Part shown: positions 10,000 through 20,308 of the stretch, piece after piece
Position numbering within the stretch: position 1 is the stretch's first letter
Layout: each line of letters begins with the position of its first letter
DNA from: Undaria pinnatifida
Lineage: Eukaryota > Sar > Phaeophyceae > Laminariales > Alariaceae
Assembly: GCA_012845835.1 (NCBI GenBank)
Contig: JABAKD010000015.1
Span: 3,334,609-3,398,608 of the forward strand
DNA: 64,000 bases
Direction: 5' to 3'
Made by a program: the position numbers and the translations under genes
Notes under the pieces: model-generated
The model's input: the letters and a program-made list of their open reading frames with translations, nothing else
Told to the model about the DNA's origin: nothing
Database searches by the model: none

Positions 10000-10283
10000 C
10001 ACACTTTCACTTTCCAGCTTCTGGACAAGCCGTGGTCACAGGTGTCATCCCTTCTCCTCCCCGGTTCTTGCCTCCAATTTTTATCGCGCATAGGGTTCAG
10101 CAATCCCACTGCTCGTCGATTGTTCATCGAATGTTGCTGACTCACGCTCTCGCGCTTTCCGCAAGTCAATTTGTGCACAAGAAAAAGTCCCAACGAATTT
10201 ATACGAGTATGCACTCGGCGGGGCTCGAACTCACGAAACTGACCTATACCAGGCTCGAGGATAACCTGATACGCCACCGGGGC
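9969..10283 (-). repeat. SINE-A, tRNA-derived, with poly(A) tail
   Basis: On the minus strand this 315-bp SINE starts GCCCCGGTGGCGTATCAGG, which contains an A-box-like TGGCGTATCAGG. It has a clean B-box, GAGTTCGAGCC, about 50 bases later. A 3' body follows and a 29-base poly(A) (T run 9969-9997 on the plus strand) ends it. A and B boxes imply RNA polymerase III transcription. The copy at 13,888-14,175 matches over the whole length. No target-site duplication could be identified. Confidence 0.85.
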
Positions 10284-10510
10284 GACCGGTATACTACAAC
10301 CAAGTAGTAAACGAAAAAAATATATATATAAAAAACGTCCATTTTCTAACCATAGAAATCACGACGCTCCGATTTTCTTTCCGTTTTGACCTTTGCTTTC
10401 TAGGAGTTTGGCCCCGTTTTCTCCATTGAGTGTGCTTCGCTGGCAGTGATGACCATTTCACACCAATGACGTCATCGAGGGGCACTCTGACCGGTATTTC
10501 GTACCAGGTA

Positions 10511-10542
10511 TGGGTTAGGGTTAGCGATAGGGTTAGGGTTAG
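10511..10542 (+). repeat. short interstitial TTAGGG repeat
   Basis: Four GGGTTAGG units are interrupted by one GCGATAG. The stretch resembles TTAGGG telomere repeat but is only about 32 bp long. Confidence 0.7.
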
Positions 10543-10639
10543 TTCCATCCATCCATGGTGAAAAACACATTGTAGGACACGCAATCACAATCGTCGTTAC
10601 AAACTTTTGCATTATACAAGGAAGAGACGGCCGGCCCAG

Positions 10640-10970
10640 GTTATTTGTTATTTGTTACCCCCGAAACGAATGTTACTCAGCGTTTGTCCTTGATTTCGAT
10701 TCCCGCCGTGGTGAGATCTTGCAATCAATTGCATTTGCAAAAAAAAAAAAAAAAAAGATGGGAGAAACTGCTGTTATTGAGAGCGCCTGCCAGCGTGGGT
10801 GTGCACAATTCGATGCGAGTCGACGAGGGAATAAAATGCTGAATTCTTCTGGCGTGAAAATGAAGGCACGTGCCGTAGTGGGGGGGAGCAAGGAGTGCCC
10901 GCTATGTGACCCCGGATCTGAGTTACTACTGGGAGGGAGCGCGAGGAGAGTAGTGCGAGGATGATATAGG
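10640..10970 (+). repeat. SINE-B, degenerate copy
   Basis: A B-box-like GATTTCGATTCCCGCCG lies at 10,691-10,707. The downstream body AATTCGATGCGAGTCGACGAGGGAA...GACCCCGGATCTGAGTTA matches the bodies at 11.9 and 12.3 kb. An A run interrupts it at 10,740-10,757. The head is too decayed to define the A box. Confidence 0.55.
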
Positions 10971-11056
10971 TCTATTGGATAAACCTAAAAGAGAGAGAGA
11001 CGTATATACATGATACACAACATAATAAATACTGGTGCTGTATACATATTGCAATA

Positions 11057-11163
11057 CAATGCGCGCGATCGGAGTATCGCACACAGATTGCAAAGATGAG
11101 TTTCGACGAAATCTCGATCTTCGATCTCACTGCTGGAGTGTATTTTCATTTTTTATAATACAC
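11057..11163 (+). repeat. R4 copy, 3' part
   Basis: Contains only the end of R4: AATGCGCGCGATCGGAGTATCGCACACA, GCAAAGATGAGTTTCGACGAAATC, and CTCACTGCTGGAGTGTATTTTCATTTTTTATAATA. Confidence 0.75.
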
Positions 11164-11752
11164 ACACATACACAGGTTGCAAATGCGAATATGAATATGA
11201 TACGAACAGCAAGAAGTGTCGACGTGAATGAAAACTAAACCAAGTCTATACGAGGCTAGACTCTGAGACTAGACTAGACCAGACTAGGAACGTTTTTTTT
11301 TTATTTATAACCCATGAAGCCTCTATATATATGTACCACGGGCCACGGCAGGGGGTAACGGCGTTGGGAGCGCTGGTCCCCATTGCCGACTCTCGGAGGA
11401 CCTGCTCAATTGGCAGACCTGCAGGGGGCACTCAGTGTCCCCCCTATAACTTTAAAAACTGCTGCAGCTGCTGTGTTCGTAGATGGTGTCTCATAGACGT
11501 GCAGGGGCTATGTTCTAAACGGAGCAAACAGGCTACACTGGTTTTTTTTCGGTGTACTGTATTCTTGCGATGCGACGGCGACTGCTGGGGTGAGGGCATC
11601 ACCGTAACGAGTCTCCATCTATCTTGTGGGGTACAAGTTATAGTCTAGATATATTGTGGTCCAACACGGTCCGGTGTGCTCTGTATTCTCTACTCGGTCC
11701 CCGTACATAAAATATAGCAACCTCTTGTTACGCTTATGGTTACTGAATGAAC
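11164..11752. other. unassigned sequence
   Basis: No gene is supported. A 105-codon Cys-rich plus-strand frame (11,331-11,648) has no recognisable domain. Clusters of CTAGACTAGACTAG-type sequence lie at 11,258-11,290, as at 9.95, 13.12 and 14.2 kb. Confidence 0.35.
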
Positions 11753-12050
11753 CGGTCGCCCTCTGGTGGTCTGGTGATTAGCTTCGAATAATGCTACCAC
11801 TAGAATGGTATAGACCAGACCCTATATTATCAAAGTAGACTCAGTTCTCGAGTTTGAATCTCGCGTGGGTCAGACTGTTGACGCAATATTTTGCCAAAAA
11901 AAGAGGATGGTAGTGGAATCAATTGATGGCGACAGCATTGCTCAGAAAGCAGCATGGGTATAGGGGCATTTCGAAGCGAGTCCACGAGGGAAGAATGGGT
12001 TTTGGAGTCTTCTCGCGATACAAACGATGGCACATAGGGGTGACGGGGGA
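11753..12050 (+). repeat. SINE-B copy 1
   Basis: A tRNA-like head, CGGTCGCCCTCTGGTGGTCTGGTGATTAGC, is followed by a B-box-like GAGTTTGAATCTCGCG. The body AGCAGCATGGGTA...GCGAGTCCACGAGGGAAGAA then leads to TTCTCGCGATACAAACGA. The head contains an insertion relative to the next copy. Confidence 0.75.
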
Positions 12051-12069
12051 AAAAAGCATGCCGAGGCCG

Positions 12070-12385
12070 CGGTCGCCCTGGTGGTTCAATGGGTGACCCT
12101 CGAATGAATGCTGTTACAATTAGATGGAGTTGTTCTGGGGTTTGAATCCCACGAAGGTCTGTCTGACTTTGAGTTCATTCGCACGAACAACAAATCAAAG
12201 GCGCCAACTAACTGCTGAGGGCACTATAGCAGCATGGGTAGTCGCAATTCAATGCGAGTCCACGAGGAAAGAAGGGGCAGGAATTTTCTCGCGACAACAA
12301 ACGAACGTACCGTACGAGTGGGGAGGGGGAAGAAGAGTCTTCTTAGTGAGCCCGGATCTGGGTTATTTGACGCGTCTAGTCTAGA
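12070..12385 (+). repeat. SINE-B copy 2
   Basis: The head CGGTCGCCCTGGTGGTTCAATGGG fits a tRNA A box and GGGTTTGAATCCCACG is a good B box. The body AGCAGCATGGGTAGTCGCAATTCAATGCGAGTCCACGAGG and GAGCCCGGATCTGGGTTA matches SINE-B copies at 10.65 and 11.75 kb. It lies about 20 bp after copy 1, so the two are nearly in tandem. Confidence 0.8.
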
Positions 12386-13424
12386 GGTGGAGAAAGATAA
12401 GGGGAAAAGGGTGAAGGTGATAGATGGGATGAACGTGACGCAACAAAAAATCAGTAAAAAGTGTGAAGATAAAAGACACGCGTGTGACGAAAAAGAAACA
12501 ACGAAAAACAAGGTTAGCTACTCTACGTTATACATGCGTACGATCGCACAGCAGTTGTATGCAGCTGCCAGTGTATGATGTGTTTTTCAGATCGTTAAAC
12601 TGATGTCTCCCCCCGTATATTTTACTCGTTCGGGCGTACTACGACAATTGAAGTACTACGTATGCTCGTACCTCTTGCGCTATAGTGCGCCCGCCCGTGC
12701 AAACACGGGTCCGCGAATGACTGCGCGTCCTGGAGGCAAACTATTGTGGCCTGTCGGCGATTTCAAAGGCTCTGAACGGCCAGAAATACAAGCCCCGTCA
12801 AGTCCTGTCTACAGCAAGCAATCGCAATATTCGATGCCAACACACCACCACCGCCCCGCATTGACTCCAATTGCAATCGTACGTGAAACATGTACACATC
12901 AGTGTTGATACGAAGGTAGTATACCTCGTCTATTGTACACGCGCAAGAGTAACTGCTGTAGGCACCTAATACACACCGTTTAATATTATGTTACACACGA
13001 CTGGATCCGGAAAAATAAGCATCGTTTTGGTATCAATATAAAGAGCGAACGGATCTTATATTTCGAGACGTAGTGGCAGTATAGGTGCATCTGGTGGTTA
13101 GGGTCGGAGAAAAAATTAGACTAGACTAGTGGTATAGCGGTTTAGCGGTACAGCAGTGCATATCAATACTTTTATAAGTGAGGGGCTCCCAATAGCGCTG
13201 TGGTGCCACTGCTATTTATATGTCCTATATAAGGCCGATGAAAACGCTTGGCGCGAGCAGGATTATTCCCCATAGTACATTCAAATAGGTCTTTGAAAAA
13301 AGTTACTCTTTTTCCAATAGTGCCGGTGCCCTGAATAGTGCCGCTGTAGTTGGCTGTGGAACATACAGGGCATATTGGGAGAGTGTACAGAATTAAAGAG
13401 AGAGAGAGGTAGCACGTAGCACTT
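12386..13424. other. unassigned sequence
   Basis: No gene or repeat was recognised. Behind the exon at 13.43-13.60 kb there is a good pyrimidine tract ending in CCACAG (minus, near 13,368). The following frame (to 13,172) has no match to the expected protein family. Confidence 0.35.
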
Positions 13425-13433
13425 TTAACTGAC

Positions 13434-13595
13434 ATTGGTGGATGGCTTGACGACGACGATCTCGAGCGCTCCCTCAGACAAGCTCTCGTAGCCCCCAACC
13501 TTGCTCATCGTCAGGGCGGCACTCGCAGCAGGGGCGAGCGCCGCCAAGCTCCCGAGCACCTTGAGCAAGGCGGTGGTGGTGGTGGTGAACGCCAT
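13434..13595 (-). CDS. orphan first exon of an MSP130-like/choice-of-anchor-I protein
   Basis: The minus-strand ATG at 13,595 has a good context (A at -3, G at +4). It opens 54 codons of GC-rich, codon-biased sequence. Residues 1-28 look like a signal peptide: a Thr run, a hydrophobic LLKVLGSLAALAPA core, and an ASA cleavage motif. The next residues, LTMSKVGGYESLSEGALEIV, match in order the N-terminal strand of choice-of-anchor-I proteins (roughly L-x-x-x-G-x-Y then EGA-x-EIV). A GTCAGT donor follows at 13,433; without splicing the frame stops at 13,425. No further exons of the family were found below this point. The matching gene body lies at 44.7-54.9 kb on the same strand but upstream in transcription order, so this exon cannot be its start in the present arrangement. 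It may be a paralogue fragment or a rearranged piece. Confidence 0.4.
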
Positions 13596-13887
13596 GATGT
13601 TCGTGGCAGGTCTGATTGTAAGTGCGAAGTTTGCAACTGGCGAGGGGGAGGACGGGAAGCGAGAAGCAAGGAGAAACAAACAGGAAGACTACAAATCGTA
13701 GAGAGCGCGGAAAGCGCGAAAAACAGAAACCTACGATAGTATTCCATGAACTATGCTAGACTAAACGGATAATATCCATGAAAAGGGTTGTCATTGTCAA
13801 CGAAAGAACACACATGGTTGGAGGAGAAGAAGGCCCCTTTTAAGGAGACCCGAGATAAGGAAAAATGAAAACGTGAGAGTTGGTATA

Positions 13888-14175
13888 GCCCCGGTGGCGT
13901 ATCAGGTTACCTCGAGCCTGGTATAGACTAGTAGGTCAGTTTCGTGAGTTCGAGCCCCGCCGAGTGCGTACCAAATTCGTGAGGACTTTTTCCTGTGCCC
14001 AAATTGACTTGCGGAAAGCGCGAGAGCGTGAGTTGGCAACGCTCGATGAAAAATCGATTGCTGAACCCTATGCGCGAAAATAATTGAAGGCAAGAACCGG
14101 TGGGGAGAAGGGACGATCCACACCTGTGACCACGGTTTGTCCAGAAGCTGGAAAGTAGAAGTGTAATAAGAAAAT
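13888..14175 (+). repeat. SINE-A copy 2
   Basis: The copy begins GCCCCGGTGGCGTATCAGG, has B-box GAGTTCGAGCC, and carries the same body as the 9,969-10,283 copy (GACTTGCGGAAAGCGCGAGA, GCTGAACCCTATGCGCG, GTCCAGAAGCTGGAAAGT). It ends in AATAAGAAAAT and not in a long poly(A). A 12-bp insertion, GTATAGACTAGT-like, separates the two copies in the head. Confidence 0.85.
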
Positions 14176-14221
14176 ATATATGTCGTATATAGTCTAGAGA
14201 TATAGACTAGTCTATATAGAC

Positions 14222-14680
14222 TAGTCTATGGTTGTGCGACTTACAGGATGGGATTTATAGTTTCCACGCACAGATTGAGCTGCCCCACCCGCCCCCCCCC
14301 TTCCCCCCCCTCCCCCCCCTCCCCCGCTCCCTCTTGATCAAAACCAGGCCCCCGCGTCTTTAAAAACTCCGCTCTCCCCTCACCGGTCGACTTACAAGAT
14401 TCACTTGATAAACTGATGCAATTCCTTCCACAACTAACTGTCAGATTTTGTCCTCCTCAAAAACGGGTTTTATAGTTGCTGCGCACAGACTGACTAACAT
14501 CACTCTGTTGACTCTGACAGCTACACTGTAGTTGCAAGGGGAGTCGCCGACCTATAGGTCTATCCTTAATGATTCGCACACAACCCGTAATACGCGCGGT
14601 CGGAGTATCACGCGAAACTTGCAAAGAGTTTCGACGAAATATTCGATCTCACAGCTGGAGTGTGTTTCTATGCTTATAGA
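14222..14680 (+). repeat. R4 copy, long
   Basis: This is a near full-length R4 copy. It has the GTTGTGCGACTTACAGGA start, a C-rich tract at 14,283-14,330, a duplicated start block, GTCAGATTTTGTCC, GACAGCTACACTGTAGTTGCAAGGGG, ACCCGTAATACGCGCGGTCGG, and TTCGATCTCACAGCTGGAGTGT. It gives the same block order as 2588-3075. Confidence 0.8.
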
Positions 14681-14772
14681 CTAGTCTAGTATGTGTACAG
14701 GGTTTTCCTTCGGGATGTGGGCGACGTGAAATTCCGGGGGGGGTCGCAAATCAAAAAGGTACACGACGGTAC

Positions 14773-14788
14773 TACGACTACTACGACG

Positions 14789-14822
<34 letters not shown>

Positions 14823-15059
14823 CTGCCACTACTACTACCGCTACTCCTACTACACTACTACTACTACTACAAATACTACTGCTACTATTGCTACTACTGC
14901 ACTACTACTACCTCTACCACGACTACTACACTGCTAGTACTACTATTCCTACTACTAGTACTGCTAGTAGTACTTCTAATGTTACTACTACTAGTACTTC
15001 TACTCCTCCTCCTACTTCTACTACTGTTACTATGTCACTATTAATACTACGCTACTACT
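14773..15059 (+). repeat. CTA trinucleotide microsatellite, first part
   Basis: (ACT/CTA)n runs are perfect at 14,790-14,820 and degenerate after that. Any long frame here encodes Thr, Tyr or Leu runs and is not a gene. The hAT-like element at 15,068 interrupts the tract. Confidence 0.9.
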
Positions 15060-15067
15060 CCTACTAG

Positions 15068-16116
15068 TAGGGCTGGGTACTGGCGCGGCGCGCCAGTACA
15101 AGTTATACTGGCTGCGTCAGCAGGCAGTATACTGGATCCGGTCAGTATACTGGTGGCGCGGCGAAGCCGCGCGGTCGCGGCGCAGCCGCGACCATCGGCC
15201 CCCCCCGGCTGGTGAGGGGGCCTCGCCGGAGGCGCCCCCGGAGAGCCCCGCTGGAGGCGCCCCGCCGGAGGCGCCCCGCCGGAGGCGAATTTTTACGCGA
15301 TTTGGCTTCACTAGAGCATAAAAAATGAGTGATTTTGGCTCATATGACAGAGGCACTTTTGTGGGGAAAACGGCACTAAAATTCGAGTTCAACGCCCAAA
15401 TATGTACCGATTTTCAACATGGAGGATGTGTAGAATGTAGCACAAATCTTTAACTTTGCAACGCCCATATACTCCATGATCATGGGTGACGTAGCGTATG
15501 CATAAGCATGAATTGGAATGGATAGCACTCATTCCATGTCACACATACTCAACCCAGCGTATATTGGAAAAAAAGTAGATTGATAGCTATAGATTGACAA
15601 GAGTACTAAAGACGACGGCAAGCAACCAAGTCTATCACCATCATCAGTCCATCAGTTGATGTGCCTACGAACAGCGGTGCAACGGCAGCAACAGGGCAAC
15701 AGAGTACACAACGAGATAACAACGGTGCCACAGCTATCGAAAGCTACCTACCCAACCAAAACCTACACCGCGCATAAATCACAGCCGCTAGATACCAGCA
15801 CAACAAACAGAGTCATCAGGATGGCGGTTCTTTTCGCCACGAGCACCCTGCAGGAGAAAACAAAACTGAAACTAGCAGAACTGCAAATCTTCCCCAGCAA
15901 AGACAGCCACTACCCTACCCCCTCCTCGCGGCCCCGGCGTCCTCTCAGCAGGCAGCCTGAAGCTATGGGTTTCCGCTGGTTCTTGAGGCGTATATATATT
16001 GGGATCTTCGTCTATATGCGAATGTACTGGTGTACTGGCAGGTCGGTTTACCAGTATCAGGATACTGCCAGTACTAGTACTACTGGCAGTACGTACTGGT
16101 TCAGTACCCAGCCCTA
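15068..16116. mobile_element. hAT-like non-autonomous element, 1,049 bp, 8-bp TSD
   Basis: Perfect 15-bp terminal inverted repeats are visible: TAGGGCTGGGTACTG at 15,068-15,082 and its complement at 16,102-16,116. The flanks are identical 8-mers, CCTACTAG (15,060-15,067 and 16,117-16,124), as expected for hAT transposition; they lie in a CTA-rich tract, so chance identity is more likely than elsewhere. Both subterminal zones carry many TACTGG/CCAGTA motifs. Inside are two hairpins, GCGCGGC-GAA-GCCGCGC and GGTCGCGGC-GCA-GCCGCGACC, and GCCGGAGGCG repeats. No transposase was recognised. A frame starting at 15,656 runs out of the element into the microsatellite. Confidence 0.8.
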
Positions 16117-16124
16117 CCTACTAG

Positions 16125-16990
16125 ACTATGTTACCACTACTTGTACTTCTACTCCTCTTCCTACTCTTACTACTACTATACCACTACTACGACTACTACT
16201 ACTAATAATGCTACTACTACTACTACGACTACTACTTACTATTAATACTACTACTATAGTACTAGACTACTTCTACTGCAACTATTTACGACTACTGCTA
16301 CTACTACTGCTGCTGCTAACAATGCTGCTGTACTACTACGCTACTACTACTGCGACTACCACTGCACTACTACCACTACTAGTAATTTTACTCCTCTTAC
16401 TACTACTACTACGACCACAACGACTACTACTACTAATAATGGTACTATTTTCTATTGACACTACTACCATTATAATACTACTTCTACTACTACAAATTTT
16501 TTCTATACTACTCCTCTTACAAACACTACTACTACTGTACTACTACGCTACTACTACTTACTATTAATACTACTAGTATACCACTACTTCTAATCCAACT
16601 ATTTTCTACTACTCCTACTACCCCTCCTCCTACCAACACTACTACGGTGTACTACTACGCTACTACTACTATTACCACTAATGTTACCACTACCACGAGT
16701 ACTACTACGACTACTACTGCTGCTACTGCTATCACCACTACTACTACCACCACTGACTACTACTACTACCACCACTACTATTTAATACTACTACTACCAC
16801 CACGGGTACTATATCTTACAAATAACACTACCACCACAACAACCACCACTACTGCCACCACTACTACCACTTAGTTCCACTGTAGTCGACAACTACCACT
16901 ACAACTACCGCTCGCTAGTAGGAACACAACCTCTACCACTACCATTACTACCACTACCTCTACCATTATACTTCTACTATTATAATACTA
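16125..16990 (+). repeat. CTA microsatellite, second part
   Basis: A continuous but imperfect CTA/TAC repeat of about 870 bp, the continuation of 14,773-15,059 beyond the inserted element. The 303-codon frame ending at 16,567 is mostly repeat-encoded Leu and Thr. Confidence 0.9.
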
Positions 16991-17003
16991 CTACCATGTT
17001 TTA

Positions 17004-17273
17004 GAGCGATCCCACGGTAGGTGGGGGGCAGCAGAACGTCCCTGGGCTCCTAGTAATAGCATGATAAGGAGCTCAATATCGCACCCGAAAAAAGGCTTCG
17101 AAAGCATTCGTTCGCACAACCCGAATAAGCATCTACGTCGTAGCCCTGAAACAAAATGCGCTCGTGATATTACTTGACTAATGACTAACCGGTAGTTCCT
17201 CACTCGAGGAGCTCAATCGGACACAGAAATTATTGGTTTGTCCAAAAACTGCAACCCCTACCGTGGGTTGACC
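17004..17273 (-). mobile_element. MITE-A copy within CTA repeat
   Basis: The ends GAGCGATCCCACGGTAGG and CTGCAACCCCTACCGTGGGTTGACC are inverted repeats of the MITE-A type. The interior reads, in reverse orientation relative to the 853 copy, GCTTCGAAAGCATTCGTTCG, GCACAACCCGA and CTCACTCGAGGAGCTC. CTA repeat continues on both sides, so it inserted into the microsatellite. Confidence 0.8.
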
Positions 17274-17396
17274 TACTACTACTCACACTACTACTACTAC
17301 TACTACTACCACACCACTACCACTACTACTACGACCACTACTATTACCACTACTGCACTCATCTTTACCCGTCTGCTACTACTGCATACTTCTACT
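17274..17396 (+). repeat. CTA microsatellite, third part
   Basis: Imperfect ACT/CTA trinucleotide repeat directly after the MITE-A copy. Confidence 0.85.
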
Positions 17397-17719
17397 GCAA
17401 ATGGATCCTGATATAGTCTGTATCATATATATGGGAGTGTTCTTTAGAAATTTTTGAGCACTGTATCATACAACTGCCCACAGAGAGCTGGGTGCGGCGT
17501 GACAAAAACAAATCATCATACTTGTATGTCATACGCAGACCATAAATCTGTCGAACGACAGATCGCGCGTGGTGCGTGCTGTGTGTCAATTCTCTCACGC
17601 CGCGGGGGGAACGTCTAAAAAACAGTCGACGATAGGTTACGCACGGCAGCCGCGAGGCAGCTGCAGTGTCAAGTCGTGTCAAGTCCGATCGCCTCCCCTT
17701 CATTGTTGGCCAGAATTAC

Positions 17720-18690
17720 GCGCCTTTGAGGGCCGACAGCACGCCCCATGGACCTCGACCGGGGCCCGTTTTCGCTCCGTGGGCGGGTTCCGAGGTAAAG
17801 CCGGATATTTTTCACGAGATTTTCAGAACGCGGCAACCACGAGGATTTGAGCTCTGAAAAATCGCACAAACTTCCGCTAGGTTATGGGGATTACGAAAAT
17901 ATACTTCTTTTTTTATTTGGCCGCCGTGATGGTAAGTTACTCGCGAATAATTGGCTAAAATTGAGGTAAAATAGCATCCGCGGGCCCCCCAAGAAAATTT
18001 CAAACGCCTCCGAATCTTATAAAAGTTTCAGGTTGTGCTAATTTTGGGGTGTAGATCACGAATCCGTCGTTAGATTTTTGATCGGGATCAATTTGACCTT
18101 GATACAGCTGCGCACAGATACGTGCAAAAAGAGGGCATAACCTGGGATTTACTAGGGATTAGACTGAAAAACTCCCACTCGTGGAAAACGATCCACACGT
18201 TGATTAGAGCTCTGTAAAACTTCGATTTGAGGTGATTTTAGGGTGGGGAACACGAAGATATCAGTGGATTGTCCTAGTTATGCTTTTGGGATCGACTTAC
18301 GGCTGCCCAAAAGCTGACCTCAGTTGAGCAATTTCAAATTTCCTGGGATTTTTTATTCTCGGTTCCGGGCTCGAGTTTTTGCCTGAACAACTTTCTTAGT
18401 GGCTCTACCCCCCCTAATTCGACCAAGCGGAAGCGATTGCCGCCAAGTCCGAGAAAAAAAAATTTCGGCAATGCGGAGAAAAAAAAAAAATCCGAAGGGA
18501 AACTTTTTTTTTTTGGGACATTTTTTTAAACGCCGTATTTGGCCGTTTAAAAGCGAACCACGAAGTCAATTTTTTTTTTTTTCCTTATTCCAAGCTCGGA
18601 AGAGCAGTCCGGCTTTAGGTCGGAACCCGCCCGTGGTGTACACGCGGGTCCCCTGCGCGCCCCGCGGCCGAGAGCACGACGAAAGATCCC
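17720..18690. repeat. inverted repeat pair enclosing about 770 bp
   Basis: The stretch 17,720-17,820 (with GGGCGGGTTCCGAGGTAAAG and CCGGAT) recurs in inverted and diverged form at 18,590-18,690 (complement GGGCGGGTTCCGACCTAAAG and CCGGAC). The central part carries long A/T-rich runs (18,475-18,585) and no gene. It could be a decayed foldback or two independent insertions. Confidence 0.45.
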
Positions 18691-18865
18691 ACCCAGGTCG
18701 GAAGAGAAAGAAATACCGTATTGCGAAAGAAACCAATTTGGAACCGCGTAATACATCAAGGTTCCTCTTCGTTGTGTGGGTGACATGAAATCTCGGGGAT
18801 GTCGAAAGTCGAAAAAGTTCACGCCGTTAACACACTCTGGCCCATGTTGGGGCAGAAAGGAGACA

Positions 18866-18882
18866 TGCCACTAGTACTAACG

Positions 18883-18924
<42 letters not shown>

Positions 18925-19012
18925 TTACAATAACTACTACTACTACTACTGCTACAAATACTGCTACTATTACCTACTGCTACTTACTACTACTATTGTC
19001 ACTACTTACTAT
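18866..19012 (+). repeat. CTA microsatellite, fourth tract
   Basis: About twelve perfect CTA units, then an imperfect tail. It is preceded at 18,758-18,820 by a unit (TTCGTTGTGTGGGTGACATG) similar to the one that precedes the first CTA tract at 14,700-14,765. This suggests a shared CTA-bearing repeat element. Confidence 0.85.
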
Positions 19013-20308
19013 CATGGGTGTGAATCTTTGATTCTTGAGCAGACCGCTCAATATTCAAAATCGCCGAAAGGCCACTCTACTGCTGCTGTTGGTGGGCTTC
19101 AAACAAGCTTTGCTGCGGGCCAGGGGTAAAGCCGGGAGAGTCTTCTGCACCTGTGGCGTTGGCGTGGGTGGCGAGTTTGTGGTGCGTTACGTTTATGTGT
19201 GGGCCACAGCTCGTCGGTCTCCAACGAACGTTAGACGTTCTGATTTCGAAAATTGTTTCTGGCTACTACGTACTCGTAGCAAAGAGCCAAATTTTCGCCG
19301 CTTCGGGCACTCTTGATGACGCGTCAGCCCGTCTGCCGTGGGCAATCCCGCAGAGCGTCCTCTAGGGACCTGGCAGCCTCTTCGGGAGAGTGCTTGAGTG
19401 TTGTGGATGCCGTCTGGTGTGTCCGAGATGCTCTGTGGAAGATGATGTGTGCTTCGATGTGTTGGTGTCCTGGCTGCCTGGTCGTTCGTTTAATTTATTT
19501 ATGTTGAATTCTACTATGTTTTTTCCCCTCGCAAACTGGGCCGTCACCCTACATTAACCAAGTTATTATTTCTTGATCCCCCCCCCCCACAGGCCAAATT
19601 ACGATTCGAAATCCTTAATGCAAGTAGCTTATACGTTCCGAACGTGCATACACTGCAGGGGCGGGAAGGTATACGTTCCCATCCGGCACACAGTGCAGAG
19701 GGAAGAAAAAACAGGATAAGAAAACCAAAAGTAACACTAAGTATCCAACTTAGACCGTGAAAACGGCAAAAACGGGGTCTAGACACAACGAAGGACCCAG
19801 AAATGCTGCGAAAAAGCAAGCACACGGTGCAGACGTTATGTAGGCTGAGAAGAAATCAGACGAAACTACCACGATGTCGCGGGCTGATACCATAAGCCGG
19901 ACAGAGGAGGGATCAAATGACGTCCAACTCTCAAACTGCTAGCGGGGCGCACGCACAGCGTGCTGGCGAACTTCAGGCTAATAATGAGGACTAAGTGAAA
20001 CTACCACGGTTTCGGGGGTTGGTACTACGAGGAAGCCTGGAGGGGGGTCGTGAACGAGCGATGGACCAACAAATACCAGCAAAACGTCGATGTCGCTAAA
20101 CTTTATAAATGTGGCCTACTATAAATCCATTCCTTTTGGAACCTAATCGACAAAAAATCGGGGAAAAAATACGCGAAAGCACGTTGATGTCCAATCGAGA
20201 AGAGGGAACTTGTAGAGAGCGATTTGACGCAGAAAAGGTGAACAGCAGGCCTCAATAGGCGCCTACGGCTTGCGTAGTGAAGAAAACAGAGGAGAGGCCA
20301 GAGCATAT
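19013..20308. other. unassigned sequence
   Basis: No gene, RNA gene or repeat family was recognised in these 1.3 kb. The open frames are short (up to 93 codons) and without motifs. Confidence 0.4.

Noticed and set aside
15656-16567. 303-codon plus-strand frame
   Set aside because: It starts inside the hAT-like element and ends in the CTA microsatellite; most of it is repeat-encoded Leu/Thr/Tyr.
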